Of a stretch of DNA of 64,000 bases, positions 1-10,600 are shown piece by piece. The notes under the pieces were generated by a model. That model was not told where the DNA came from. It made no database searches and saw only the letters and a list, made by a program, of their open reading frames with translations. Each line of letters opens with the position of its first letter. Positions within the stretch are counted from its first letter, which is position 1. This DNA is from Sesamum alatum (Eukaryota; Streptophyta; Magnoliopsida; Lamiales; Pedaliaceae): contig JACGWO010000012.1 of NCBI GenBank assembly GCA_034509735.1, forward strand, positions 1,736,001-1,800,000, written 5' to 3'. The position numbers and the translations under genes were made by a program.

Positions 1-102
1 TCGAGATTCACCCGTTGTGAAGAAAATGAGTTAAAAAGCCCAAATAAAGACAGAAAAGTGATCAAAGTACAAAACAACAATATACAGACTTCAACAAGCA
101 TC

Positions 103-231
103 AGGGCGTGATCACGCCCTATCCGACATCCGAGTCTGCGCGGGAAGATAAGGAGACTTTTGAATGGGCAGACTTGAACAACCTCTAAGGCGTGATCACG
201 CCTTAACCTACATCCAGATCTGCGCGAGGAC
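103..231 (+). repeat. Pair of imperfect direct repeats, each headed by a long perfect palindrome
   Basis: Two copies of an approximately 45-bp unit lie 84 bp apart. The first starts with an 18-bp perfect palindrome (agggcgtgatcacgccct, 103-120). The second starts with a 20-bp perfect palindrome (taaggcgtgatcacgcctta, 186-205). Each is followed by a related tail (ccgacatccgagtctgcgcg versus ctacatccagatctgcgcg). Between the copies one stem pair differs on both sides (G:C in one, A:T in the other), so the change keeps the palindrome. The unit lies upstream of the TATA box, in the U3 of the presumed LTR. Confidence 0.8.
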
Positions 232-310
232 TCCGAAGGTGGGACAAAGGAGGACACTGAAATTGGCACAAAAGAGGACTCTGAAGCTGCATAGGAAGGG
301 GACTCTCAAC

Positions 311-317
311 TATAAAA
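311..317 (+). promoter_or_regulatory. TATA box of the left LTR remnant
   Basis: The motif tataaaa sits in 'caactataaaaagggac'. It is followed about 30-60 bp downstream by a CT-rich stretch (tctctctctgtctttg) of the kind often found after plant LTR transcription starts. Confidence 0.5.
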
Positions 318-1190
318 AGGGACTAGAACACAGAGAAAATCCATCTTTTGATCATCGTGTTCTCTCTCTGTCTTTGAATTTCTGCTTTCATCTAGAATAT
401 TTTGTTGAGATATGAACATGTTTAGTAGCTAGTTTTAATAATTCTGATTCAAGGGAAACGTTAAACCCTATTGTTATGTTTTGAGATCTTGAATTTATCT
501 GATTTTGCCAAGTATTTCTCGTCTTGATTTACTGTTAACGGAATGATTATTATTGATAGATCTGACAATTCGATTAAATATTAATTATTCTATTTCTATC
601 CATGAGTTCAGTGATCCGTAATTGTCATGAATCAGTGGTATGAGTAGCAAGCAAATTTATTATGTGCTTTGCATGATTTATTTGTAGGGACGAGAAAACT
701 AGGTTAGATAATTGCAGCTATCTCGGTTATTTTATCTAGATTCAACTGTTTTCATTGATGCAAATGCTATTATTGATGAGATATGGAACGCTATCGTGCC
801 CAGTCTTGATATAATAAGTTTGGATTTAGATGCTTGAGTCAAATCCACTACGATAGGAAAACAGGGATTTGTTACGGCTATCCTAATAAATTCCAGAGTT
901 GAATACTTGGTTATGGAATTAACCCTTAGTGATCCATGATAAACATAACGATTGGTGAGACGAACCCCCTTGAATTGGACTTTTCCATCTATAATCTCTT
1001 CTCAGTTGTTTTACTCTTGCTTTTGTTAATTTAGTTCATTTATAATTAGTACTTAATTCACACCCCCCTTTTTTGGTTACTACATCTAGATCGAGAAAGT
1101 AATCGATAATTCCCTTGGGATTCGACCTGGTTCCACGACTACTACAGTTTAGGACCAGTTTTTATATTTGACGGCTTCGACAACCGATCA

Positions 1191-2109
1191 GAGGCCATAA
1201 ATATTGAGTGCTTTGTTTGATGGGTGTTGATGAATTGTTCAAGCTCAAATTTGTACTTACTGTTGGTAGCCTCCTGTTTCAAAAATATAAATGCCCTATT
1301 TGTGGACCATTGTTATACGCATTTTTTCCACTGTGGCCCCAGGTGATGAATCATTGTGTTCTTGTTTGTTGCATATTACTTAAAATTTAGATGTGACTGG
1401 AGCGTTGGAGAATTGCATGTGATTGATTTTTCCTTTTACTTTTATTTATGCTTTGGTTGAATTAAACTTTTTTTGGATGGTTTATGTTCATGTACATGTG
1501 TAGAAATTAGTAGTGCATAAGGTATAATTGTATTTGGCATGTGAAAGTGACACCCATTTACGACGGAAATTTACTTATGCTTTGATTCAAATATTGCAGT
1601 TAAAATATTAATAGGAGTTAAACTTTTTAAAAATATGGTGGAAATTTGTGTGTATATTTTCTGTAAAAATATGTTTATCACATTGAACATCTATATAATT
1701 ACTCATAAACACACATCCCTATACACGCATTGCACTAAAAAATATAGGTTAATACGAAAAGATTGATCAACAGTTTCATTCTGGTAAACACAAAATGATT
1801 TGATGATATCAACAGTGTCAAATATCTTTTTGTTGACTAGTTGTAATATATTTCATTTTTATACAAATATTCTCTACACCTTGAAAAAGAGACGTTAAAT
1901 GCATACACAGTACACATAATGAGTTATGTTTTGCCGACGAATAACTTAACTTAAATGAGATCCCGCATAGATGCACTGGCTGAGCGACATGGCTTCTTTG
2001 CACACCTCTCGTGTCGAAAAAATTGTTTGGACCCCATATACGGAGTGAGTTTTTCATCGAGTTCATGCACGAGGAGTTTGTTAGCCACCGTCTTCAGTTA
2101 TCAACATTT
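1191..2109. other. AT-rich spacer, no gene recognised
   Basis: Only short open frames without recognisable motifs occur here. The stretch may hold the 5' flank or terminal part of the Harbinger element that follows, but I could not find its terminal inverted repeat. Confidence 0.5.
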
Positions 2110-2973
2110 TCACCCTCAGTATAGGCTCGTATAACCGATAGGATGAATTCAGTAATGAGTCCAAGCTATGTGTTTAACCAAGACCAACTAAATAGTAAAC
2201 TCAACAGGATGCATCGTGAATGGCGCCTGATGAATGACGTTCTTAACAAGGGGACGGGGAAGGATGCTAAGCGGGACATTATAACAGACGAGGCCGGACG
2301 TTTGGAAGAACTATATTGGGTATAAAATTTTCACCCTCTAACATACATTTGCACGTCGCGTGGGTTGATCGCATATTTATTTTAGGAACTTTCCTTATTT
2401 CAAACTATAAATGCTCACTGGTTGCCTAATGTAGGACTGCCGCACTTTGACTTGTGCACTCAGATGTTCGCAAGGAACACCACAACCCGGGGCATGGGAC
2501 GTTCTAGTACCCACCTATCCCGTACACCAATCGTCGCAGGCAGCGGAGAGGATGAACCAATGATGGGTACAAATTCAGGCAGTTGTTGGTCAAGAGAAGA
2601 GTACGAGGATATAACTTTGTCTCAGTCACCTCTGATGCCTGAGACCGACGACTACTTCTCTACCCCCCGACATAGGCCTTTACATCCCCGTCTAGTAGCA
2701 AACACACGGCGAGGCACGAGATAAGCGAGCTGCAATCGAAGAAGTGTGAGATGATGGACAAAGTGAATGAGTCATTGCAGGGTAAGATTGACAGAACTGG
2801 GCCCAAAGCCACAGAGTCTATTGAGTGGTGCGTGGATGAGTTAACGAAGTTTAAGGATCTTCGGACGTTGTCTTCACCATGGTATTGGAGCGTTTCCATA
2901 GTTATAGTACTTGAACGATCATCCTCCGTCTGGATGATGGGAACAAACTGCGATGGTTGTACTCATTAGGCAA
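2110..2973 (+). pseudogene. PIF/Harbinger ORF1-like protein (Myb/SANT-type DNA-binding), decayed
   Basis: In active PIF/Harbinger elements this accessory protein binds DNA and helps the transposase reach the nucleus and the element ends. The frame from 2143 reads like the C-terminal half of a plant Myb/SANT-like domain (SKLNRMHREWRLMNDVL, then GTGKDAKRD and EELYW). A likely 66-bp GT-AG intron (2320-2385) joins it in frame to a second exon with the ORF1-type block GLPHFDLCTQMFARNTTTRG (near 2430-2490). After a frameshift around 2715-2740 the C-terminal part follows (MMDKVNESLQGKID, then VLERFHSYS, a stop, and LDDGNKLRWLYSL near 2960). The N-terminal half of the domain is not seen. The transposase gene follows directly on the same strand, as in two-gene Harbinger elements. 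Non-functional; family call fairly secure. Confidence 0.65.
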
Positions 2974-3019
2974 ATGAATAGGTTGCACATAGCACGATCC
3001 ACTTATTATGACTAAGGAT

Positions 3020-3376
3020 GTCTTAAACGTATTCAGTAGATGTGTCCTCACTATCCTAGTGATATGTAACTTCGATATGAAATTCACTTATGTGCATGCA
3101 GGGTGGGAAGGTAGTGCTGCCGATGCCCATGTCTTAAATCATGCGTTATCACAGGATCCAACATTCCCTTTTCCTTCAATCGGTGAGGCAAATAGATGAT
3201 TTTATATTGAAAAAGTTAGGACTCGGTCATGCATGAGTACTAAATGTATATGCGTTCTGTTCATGAAATGAGAATATGCAGGCAAGTATTATCTGGTGGA
3301 TGCTGGGTTCACAAACTACCAATACTTCCTTTCGCCATATCACGGTACTAGGTACCACCTAGTTGAGTACAGGGGA
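3020..3376 (+). pseudogene. PIF/Harbinger DDE transposase, 5' part (split by the LINE)
   Basis: Harbinger transposases cut and paste their element through an RNase H-fold DDE nuclease. Visible here are the first catalytic block (CNFDMKFTYVHAGWEGSAAD, with the Asp of NFD) and, after a 99-bp GT-AG intron (3183-3281) that restores the frame, the second block (KYYLVDAGFTNYQYFLSPYH, with the Asp of VDAG), then GTRYHLVEYRG. Coding stops where the LINE has inserted at 3377. The first ~100 residues, including the helix-turn-helix, are missing. The gene resumes at 25525 on the other side of the insertion. Strong family match, clearly dead. Confidence 0.8.
3367..3376 (+). repeat. LINE target-site duplication, left copy
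   Basis: gtacagggga at 3367-3376 recurs at 25525-25534. The flanking base differs (gtacaggggata versus gtacaggggaca). It lies in the Harbinger transposase reading frame and directly abuts the LINE poly(A), seen here as a T-run. Confidence 0.85.
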
Positions 3377-3390
3377 TATTTTTTTTTTTT

Positions 3391-3999
3391 ATATAAACCA
3401 CCCGGGGTGGGGGGAGCTTTTCGGGGTCCCCTTCCGTTCTCCATTAAATCAAGAAAAATTATATACAATGGAGAGTGCTAACTCTGTAGTATATTCTACG
3501 AAAGCATAAACGAGGAGTACTACTCCCTTACACGAAATCTAAAAGAAAAATGGTAAAGCATAAATAAGGAGTACTACTCCCTTACATAGGATAGGAAAAA
3601 CATAAACAAGGAGTACTGCTCCCTTACAACAGAGGATGTGTGAAAGGCGCGTACTTCTGTCTCTGCTCACAAAAGAGATTGAGATGGGTGGGTATTGTCT
3701 GAGTCTCAAAAAGTTTTTTCCAAGCAGTGTAAAGTCTCAGCACCCATTCAATCTTCGAGTATTTACAATAGTGGATGACCTGCCCAAGGATATAGTGACA
3801 GTATACATAGCAAAAGTCCATATATTCAAAAACAAGTGTGACACCATACCGAGTAATCCTCAGAGGACCAGACACAGAGTAATCACAAAAGTCATTCATC
3901 ACATATAAGCATAAAAAACAGGGACCAAAATATAGGGGGATGGGGACATAAGAAGTACTAATTTGTTTCAGCTCCATAGAGAAGTTGAAACTATTAGTG
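3391..3999 (-). repeat. LINE 3' UTR with GC hairpins and three 33-bp repeats
   Basis: Between the ORF2 stop (4000-4002) and the poly(A) there are three copies of a 33-bp unit at 3501-3533, 3555-3587 and 3597-3629. Each reads about 'cataaacaaggagtactactcccttac' with a small hairpin (GGAGT-act-ACTCC in the first two copies). Nearer the poly(A), at 3398-3432, is a GC-rich patch with short self-complementary runs (ccacccggggtgg and ggggtcccc). The remainder has no recognised feature. Confidence 0.6.
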
Positions 4000-6025
4000 C
4001 TAGTTGTGTTTAAAGCGAATGTGGGGAAGGCTGATAGCGTCAAGAAATAGAATACCTTTAATCTTACCCTTTAGTTGATCCTCTGTCATAACCTGCAAGC
4101 TATCCTCTGAGCATGCCTGATTTGCAAGAAGGTCGGCCGCTTGGTTGCCTTCCCTGAAGATGTGAGAGATTTTGTATTCAATCTATCTGAGGTATCCTTT
4201 TATTTGCATAAGAGTGTGTTGAAGTATCCAGGCTCCTTTGATGGGTGGAGTAAAGATGTTAATGATGATAGCTGCATAGTCTCGATCCAGATCTTGTCGA
4301 TCCCTTTTTTCACGCAGATTTGCAATCCTTTGAGAAGGGCGCGAAGTTCTGCTTGGATGTTGGATGCATACCCCAGCGGTTCCATAAAGGCAAACAAACC
4401 TTTTTCGGAGTGGTCTCTAAGAATGCCACCAGCCCCGGATTGGCCGGGGTTGCCTTTGGAGGCCCCCTCTATGTTGAGCTTCTTCCACCCGATATCAAGT
4501 TTCAACCAAGTCACCATGGAAGTGGTGGGGTGTTTCTATTTGCATGGAATATATAGTTTCAGTTGTCTTGCAGTCACATGGTCGTCAAACAGATGCCCCA
4601 CTTTCAGCAATTTGCTTTTTTGGAGGAGATGGATATGTGTGATGACCTTGTGGATAATGTTGCTGTGTTTGAAAGCGATTCCTTCATGTCTTGTCTCATT
4701 TCTAGCTTTCCAGATGTACCAACAAATGATGGCTGGCATGGTGTTTCTGAGTAGGACTTTATTCGAAATGGACCTTCTCCAAGCCATGAAGAATGTTTGT
4801 ATGGCAGCAGTTTGTGGGAGTGTAACTTGGAATTTGTTGGCAAAGAATCTCCAAAGCAGCTCAACATTATTGCATTCCATGAATAGATGTCGGATAGTTT
4901 CTTCTTTTTGGCAGCTGCAACATCGTGAAGCTAGATTAATGCCTTTGTGCTGAAGAGCTTTCTCCACGGGTAGCCACGAGTTGGCTAGTCTCCAGTTGAA
5001 AATGGACATAGATGGTGTCAAAAGAGGAGACCAAAGTATTTGGTAGAAGCTCTGGTTGTTGTTAGACTGTTGAATGTGGTTCTAGGACGATGATGTAGAA
5101 AAACTTCTATGAGTGGTAATCCTCCAATGCATCTGGTCTCGGGGGGTTTGGCAAATAGAGATAGCCACAATGGTGGGAATGAGGTCTGTAGGGATCACCT
5201 GCTGAAGTTTATCAATGCTCCATTGGTTTTCTCTCCAGAACCACTTAACGGGGATATGTGTTGGGTTGTAGTTTCCTGTTAGTTCTTGTAGGGTACCTTC
5301 CTTGATCCACCAATCCTACCAGAAGCTAGCCTCTCCATTGCCAAGTGTCCAGAAGATGTGGTTTTGTGCTACCATTTGAACTTGGCACATTCTCTTCCAG
5401 GGGGAGGAGTTATTCTTGTTGGCCTTGACTGTCGCTGGTGATTTTCTCTTGCAGTATTTCGAGAGGAGGAATTTGGCCCACAAGGATTTGTTGGCCCTGA
5501 ATCTCCACCAAATTTTATGTGAGAATGCTTTGACCACTTCTCTAGTCTCTAATTCCCAGACCTCCTTCTTCGTAGGGAAAGCAAATGTTTCTCCATTTGG
5601 TCTAGTGTATTCTTCTTTGGCTCTCAGTGGATCCCTAGAAATATTTGGCCATAAGCTGCTCTATATTCTAAATAACTCCTATTGGTGGGCGGAGGACCTG
5701 GAGAAGATAGACGGGCATGGTTGATAGTACGCTGCGGATCAGCTTTAACCTTCATCCGAATGAGAGCAGACGGTGTTCCCATCCTGAAATTTTAGAACAG
5801 ATCCTATCAGTAAGATCATCAAATAAGATTTTTTTCTTTCTACCTTTGTACAGAGGGGCCCCCAAATAGGTGATTGGGAGTGATTTTAGACAGAATCCTG
5901 TAATACTCTTTATCCTTTGTGCAATAAGATTGGCTTTCTTTCCGAGGATAAATGAGCTTTTTGATTGATTTATCTTCTGACCCGAGATTGCTTCGTACCA
6001 CTGCAGGAAGGACATAAGCCTAGTT
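4000..6025 (-). pseudogene. LINE ORF2, C-terminal third: RT thumb, zf-RVT and RNase H
   Basis: ORF2 copies the LINE RNA at the nicked target. From 6025 down the frame resumes right after solo LTR C with FLQWYEAISGQKINQSKS and SLPITYLGAPLYKGRKKK, the RT connection region. A damaged stretch (5750-5020) follows, including HKIWWRFRANKSLWAKFLLS. The zf-RVT domain is at 5021-4536: IFNWRLANSWLPVEKALQ, then CCSCQKEETIRHLFMECNNV, supplying Cys/His ligands. RNase H is at 4500-4015: KLNIEGASKGNPGQSGAGGI, then a broken end REGNQAADLLANQA and the stop at 4000-4002. The first RNase H catalytic Asp (usual DGASKGNPG) reads Glu. Several stops and frameshifts. Confidence 0.8.
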
Positions 6026-8256
6026 TGAAGGACAAGCGGATCTGCCCGGGAGCGCGAGCGGAAGCTAGGAATGCGAGGAAGTGCGTAAATTTAAATCAAA
6101 TTCAAAATACGCAAATCCCAAGGGGTGTACCCTTGGGTGCTCAACCGGGCGTTCGATGTAGGATGTGTAAATATTAAAACATATATTTAAACACATAGGG
6201 CATAGATATACAAATGAAATCAATCAAAGCGTAATAAACCGTTACCTTTGATTGTTTAGCGTATGCTCCCGGCTACTAGCGTTGTTCCTTCTCCGGAATG
6301 CTCACGAAATCCAAACGTATGGATTCTCCAAAGGTGATCCACACCACACCGGAAGAAACACACGTTCTTCTTGCTAGAAAAGAACGGGTTTAGGAAGGAA
6401 TCGGTTTAAGAGAAGAACACTATGAATTAGTGTTCTCTTAAACTTACTTTGTTCTTCTTCTTGATTCAAAATCAAGTGAAGAACACAAGTGTAAGAGAGG
6501 GAGGGAGCACGAAATTTTGAGAGAAAGGAGAGGATTTTTGTCTTCTCTTTTTCCTAGAAAAAGATGAATAATGAATCACTTATGCTAGGTGTTGTATATT
6601 CTAATATATATATACATAATTAATGTGATTATTGGAATGTGTCTAGGTTCATCCAAGGATGTCTAGATTCATTCCAATCAATCACCATCAATTCTTCAAT
6701 CAAGCCTACCAAAATTTATGGTATGATCAAATCATACCAAAAGGGAAGAGCTTGATTGGAGTTGATTTGTCTCTTTCCAAAAGAGACAAGTCAACATACC
6801 ACCTAGCATGAAACATGGCTGATTTTGCTTCCTCCAAGGGAGCATGTCGGCCATATTTAATTAAGGGAAGAAGTCCAACTTCTTCCTATTCCAAATTAGG
6901 AATTATTTCTCCTCTCGGGTATAATTTAACGGACCGGGTTTTTATCGTAATCCAATTACGACGATCCCAATATTAAATCCAATTTAATGTCCACTTAAAT
7001 TATTCCCGTTGATCTTTTAATCCAATTAAAAGATCCAACGTCTCAACATCTCAACTTTCCATATTTAATCGAAAATCCAATTTACCGATTAAATGAAAGC
7101 CCGATACAATATCGGCCCGTCCATCCAATGGACTTTCCCTTAAGTAATCCAATTACTTATTTTATCCTTCGAGATTGACTCCAAGTTGATCTCTCAACCT
7201 CCTCGGTGATTTGTGTGTGACCCTTTAGGTTCACCCTCAGCTAGACTTGGGCCCGTGTCCCACAAGGGCCCGTTACCATGGGTGGCTGTCTAGCAACGGT
7301 CCATGGCACTAGAGACTAGGTGAATTGGCGTGAACATTTAGGCGCCGATTCCGTACGGGTACGATCCTTCCGTCTACCGTCTCCCGGCCTTAGTCTAGGG
7401 TATGGAATTGGGCGTCGGTTCCCATCCTTGACTAGGCATCTATGCTTAATACTCGAGACCACGTATGCTTCATTGCGTCGACACAGGAAACCATTCCCTG
7501 TTCGACCAACCACTGTGGCCACAGCTTCAAACAGCATGAACGTGTCTCCGAGTGCATAGGAGATACCTCTGTCACATACTGACAGGGGACGGATCCTCTT
7601 CTTGGAATCCACCGTCCTCGCTACACATTCCGACTGCACTGGACAAGGCTTATAATGATCATCTTACAGAATGATCACCTCTCGCCAGATCCAAGATACA
7701 GCCGTCCTGTGCACGTGACTGCCATGATTCCTCAAGTCTGAGGATTACTCCCGTACTATCGGAACCGGGGAATCCAATCATACCGACCAAGCCTCCAAGG
7801 CTTCCATATGATGATCCCCGCGAGTCAGTCCAGTTGGCTCGACCCCAGTCGACCAACCCATCAAGACCGTGTAGGCGTCCCACGCCTGTCGCCGATGAAA
7901 CACGGCACTCATCCAATGAACACGACTCTTGACGCAAGTCTCAATAGGACTCTCGATGCCCTGTCTCGAGGTCCTCGACTTGGAATGTTTCAGACCCAAC
8001 TCTTAATCAGCTGGTTTCATGACCACCATCCAATGCGTGGCCCAACTGCACGAGTTGTTATCCATGGTCTGTGGGCTTTGTTGCGATATAAGTTAAAACA
8101 CCGGTTTAACAAATGTAAGATGAGCGCAACAAAGAAGGTACCATTGGTGATGAACACTCATCTTATTCATCACATAATAATATTACATTCACATCAAGTT
8201 GTCGGATAGGTTACAAATTGCCAAACCTATTGGCTTTCTGGTCACCTATTCCAACA
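6026..8256 (-). mobile_element. Solo LTR 'C' of copia family 2, inserted in LINE ORF2
   Basis: On the minus strand it starts TGTTGGAATAGGTGACC (8256) and ends CTTGTCCTTCA (6026). It is flanked by perfect 5-bp TSDs tagtt (6021-6025 and 8257-8261). Its 2231 bp match solo LTR B and the LTRs of D along their length. It has no primer-binding site or polypurine tract next to it, so it is a solo LTR left by LTR-LTR recombination. It includes the hairpin row with CCA/TGG loops at about 6945-7159. Confidence 0.92.
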
Positions 8257-8675
8257 TAGTTAGACTGTCTTCCTCACCATCAGTAAATAAAATAACGTCA
8301 TCTGCATATGCTAAGTGAGAAATTTTAGTGGTACTTCCTGTCTTGTAGTGCATCTCTAGGTTGCAGTGGAAGAGGTGTTCCAGACCCCGTGAGAGTGCTT
8401 CAGCGGCAATAAGAAATAAGGCTGGCGATATGGGGTCTCCTTGTCTCAGTCCATGCGTGGATTTAAAGAATACGCATGTATCGCCATTAACTAAGACGGT
8501 AAACCAACAATTTTCTAACAAGTGCCTCGTGAGCTGTATAAAGCTGGCTGGAAATCCCATGAGTGTCATCACTCTGTATAAGAGTTTCCAACTGACTTTG
8601 TCATAGTCTTTTTGCATATCCAGTTTGATGACTAAATTCCCCTTGTTGTTCCTGTGGTCCAGATCATGCACCATC
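8257..8675 (-). pseudogene. LINE ORF2, central reverse-transcriptase core
   Basis: This piece lies between element A (right) and solo LTR C (left). It contains the RT palm: VIKLDMQKDYDKVSW (first catalytic Asp), GFPASFIQL, STHGLRQGDPISPALFLI and the catalytic SHLAYADDVILFTDG, with both Asp present. The frame is open across the piece. On the minus strand it joins exactly to the N-terminal RT piece at 21110 (..NILLAQE then MVHDLDHR) and to the C-terminal piece at 6025 (..EEDSLT then RLMSFLQWY) once the TSDs are counted once, which supports the nesting model. Confidence 0.88.
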
Positions 8676-10584
8676 TAAAAGCCTAGCAAAGGCGTGTGGA
8701 TCGGCCCGGGAGTAGCGCGAATGCAGAAGCGCGGTATAAGTAAAATTGCAAGAATTTAAACATGCATAAACGAGATAAAATAAACACGTTCAAGGGGTGT
8801 TCCCTTGAACCTCCCGGGCGTTTGGTGTATCTCATGAATAAATAAAAACATACAAAACTTTTCATGGAGGCCATAGGGTTTAAAAGAAAAGGGACGAAAA
8901 TCTTAAACCGAAAACCTACTGATTGTCGTTTTCGTCTTCAAGACGGTACTCGCGTTGTTCCCCGTTTTACTCCAAGATCTCGAATGGGAGACCCTCTAAT
9001 TCGTACACGCAATCCGCCCACGTATCTTGATCTTCGTGCTAGCAAAAGAACAAGTGTATGTTTATTTGGAGAGGATGGATTGATCGAACGTTATTGATTA
9101 ACGAGATCAACCCTCCTTAGAGTTCAATTGTGAAATACAAAAGAACTTGGAAGAGTTTCTTGGAAGAAAGGGAGAGAGGGTTCGGCCGAGAGAGAGAGAG
9201 ACGAAGAGCCGAAGTGTGTGTATGTGTGTGTGCTTCAATTTTTCATCATCTCTTCCAAAGAGAACACTTAGGAGTATTTATAGAGGAGGAATCCTATTCC
9301 TCTTCTAATTCCTGCTCTTTGAAGACTCCTCCTTGAATAGGATTTGACCTAGTCAAATCTTAGTCAACTACTAGCTTTCTTGGTCAAACCAATCCTAGCC
9401 ATTGATTCCTCTCTTTAATCTCAACCATTGATTAATTTAATGGAATATTTAAATCTCATTTAAATAATCCAAAAGGCAATAAATAAATATATCAAATATA
9501 AATATTTATTCCAAGGCTATTAAATTAATTTTCAATAAATCTAATTTATTAGATAAATTCCTTTCATCTAATAAAAGGAATTAATTTCTTCCCAAGAAAG
9601 AAGGACCCGATTAAATCCAATTTAATCGTTCCATTTCTCCAAATATTTAATTCCAAATTAAATACGTCATGTGTGCGGATTGTGCGTGACTCTTTAGGTG
9701 AATATGCGTGGGAATGAACATTTAGGCTCTACAGTATATCTATCCTTCTGTCTACGGTCTCACTACTTAGGGTCTAGGGCACGGATATGTAGGTACCCAT
9801 TTTGGACCTAAGTGTCGGTCTGTCCTTTACCAAACGCCTGCAGAGAAACCTTCCCTTCTGTTCAGTTACTGTGGGCACAGATTTTAGGGACGAGATACAG
9901 AGTATTGTGAGACACAACTGTCAACACCCTTGACAGGAGACAGATCCTTTATTGGAAACTACTGTCACGTTGTACACCGTGGCTGCACTAGACATGGCTT
10001 ATGACTGCTCAACTGCATTTTGGCAATCTCTCACCATACCTAAGATACAGTCTTGATGTATAGGTAAACTCAATAATTCCTCAAGTCAAAGGATTTGACC
10101 TGTACCATTGGAACGAGAACTCACGTCATACCTAGCCGAACCTACTCAAGGTCCTCCGTAAGACGGATCCCACGAGTCACCTCAGTCAACCGCTCCTCAG
10201 CAGGCCGACCCACTAACACTCTTAGACGACCCTCGTCATCCGTCGATGAAACACGACAGTAGATGCTTAGTGCAAGTCTCAAGTCGAATCTCGGTACCCA
10301 TTTTCGAGATTCCTTGACTTGGAGATTTCCTGACTGATTCGGCGGAACTGATTTCATGGACCTACCTCCAAGCGTAGTCCCAGTCCCCGAAATGTGATTT
10401 CAGTATATGGGCTTTGTTTGTGTAGCGAACAGTTATAAAGCAGATAAAGTGAACACAGACAAAGTATGCGCCAAATGAATTTTTACTTTCTTATTCATCA
10501 AGGTTTTATTACAACTTCGAAATTGTTCAGACATAGGTTACAATTCGCCTAACAAGATTGGCTACATGGTTACCTATTCTAACA
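8676..10584 (-). repeat. Element A 3' LTR
   Basis: 1909 bp. It reads TGTTAGAATAGGTAACCATG... from 10584 down to 8676. It is shorter than the 5' LTR by about 86 bp, mainly because the block corresponding to about 20127-20215 (after 'tgtgactctttaggt') is missing around 9700. It includes the W-box region near 9340-9395 and the GAGA-type microsatellite near 9185-9230. Confidence 0.9.
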
Positions 10585-10600
10585 ATCTCCCACTTGACCT
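10585..10600 (-). promoter_or_regulatory. Element A polypurine tract
   Basis: Minus strand aggtcaagtgggagat lies between the pol stop and the 3' LTR. The same tract precedes the 3' LTRs of D, E and F. It primes plus-strand DNA synthesis. Confidence 0.8.

Larger units (their letters stand above)
1..1190 (+). mobile_element. Ty3/gypsy-type LTR remnant (Tat/Athila-like), cut by the window edge
   Basis: No protein is encoded here. The stretch has the order of parts expected in a large plant Ty3/gypsy LTR: a TATA box (tataaaa, 311-317), a CT-rich transcribed leader, an 'aaaccctatt' block near 470, 'gattggtgagacgaaccccc' near 950, and 'cccttgggattcgacctgg' near 1112, close to the 3' end. These late blocks resemble the R/U5 ends of Tat/Athila LTRs as I know them. 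I see no clean TG start (it would lie left of the window), no recognisable primer-binding site after 1190 and no adjoining gag, so this is a solo LTR or truncated end. The family assignment is by resemblance only. Confidence 0.5.

Noticed and set aside
4141..4953. 270-codon plus-strand frame
   Set aside because: It lies antisense to the zf-RVT/RNase H part of LINE ORF2, which has clear motifs; the plus-strand product shows none.
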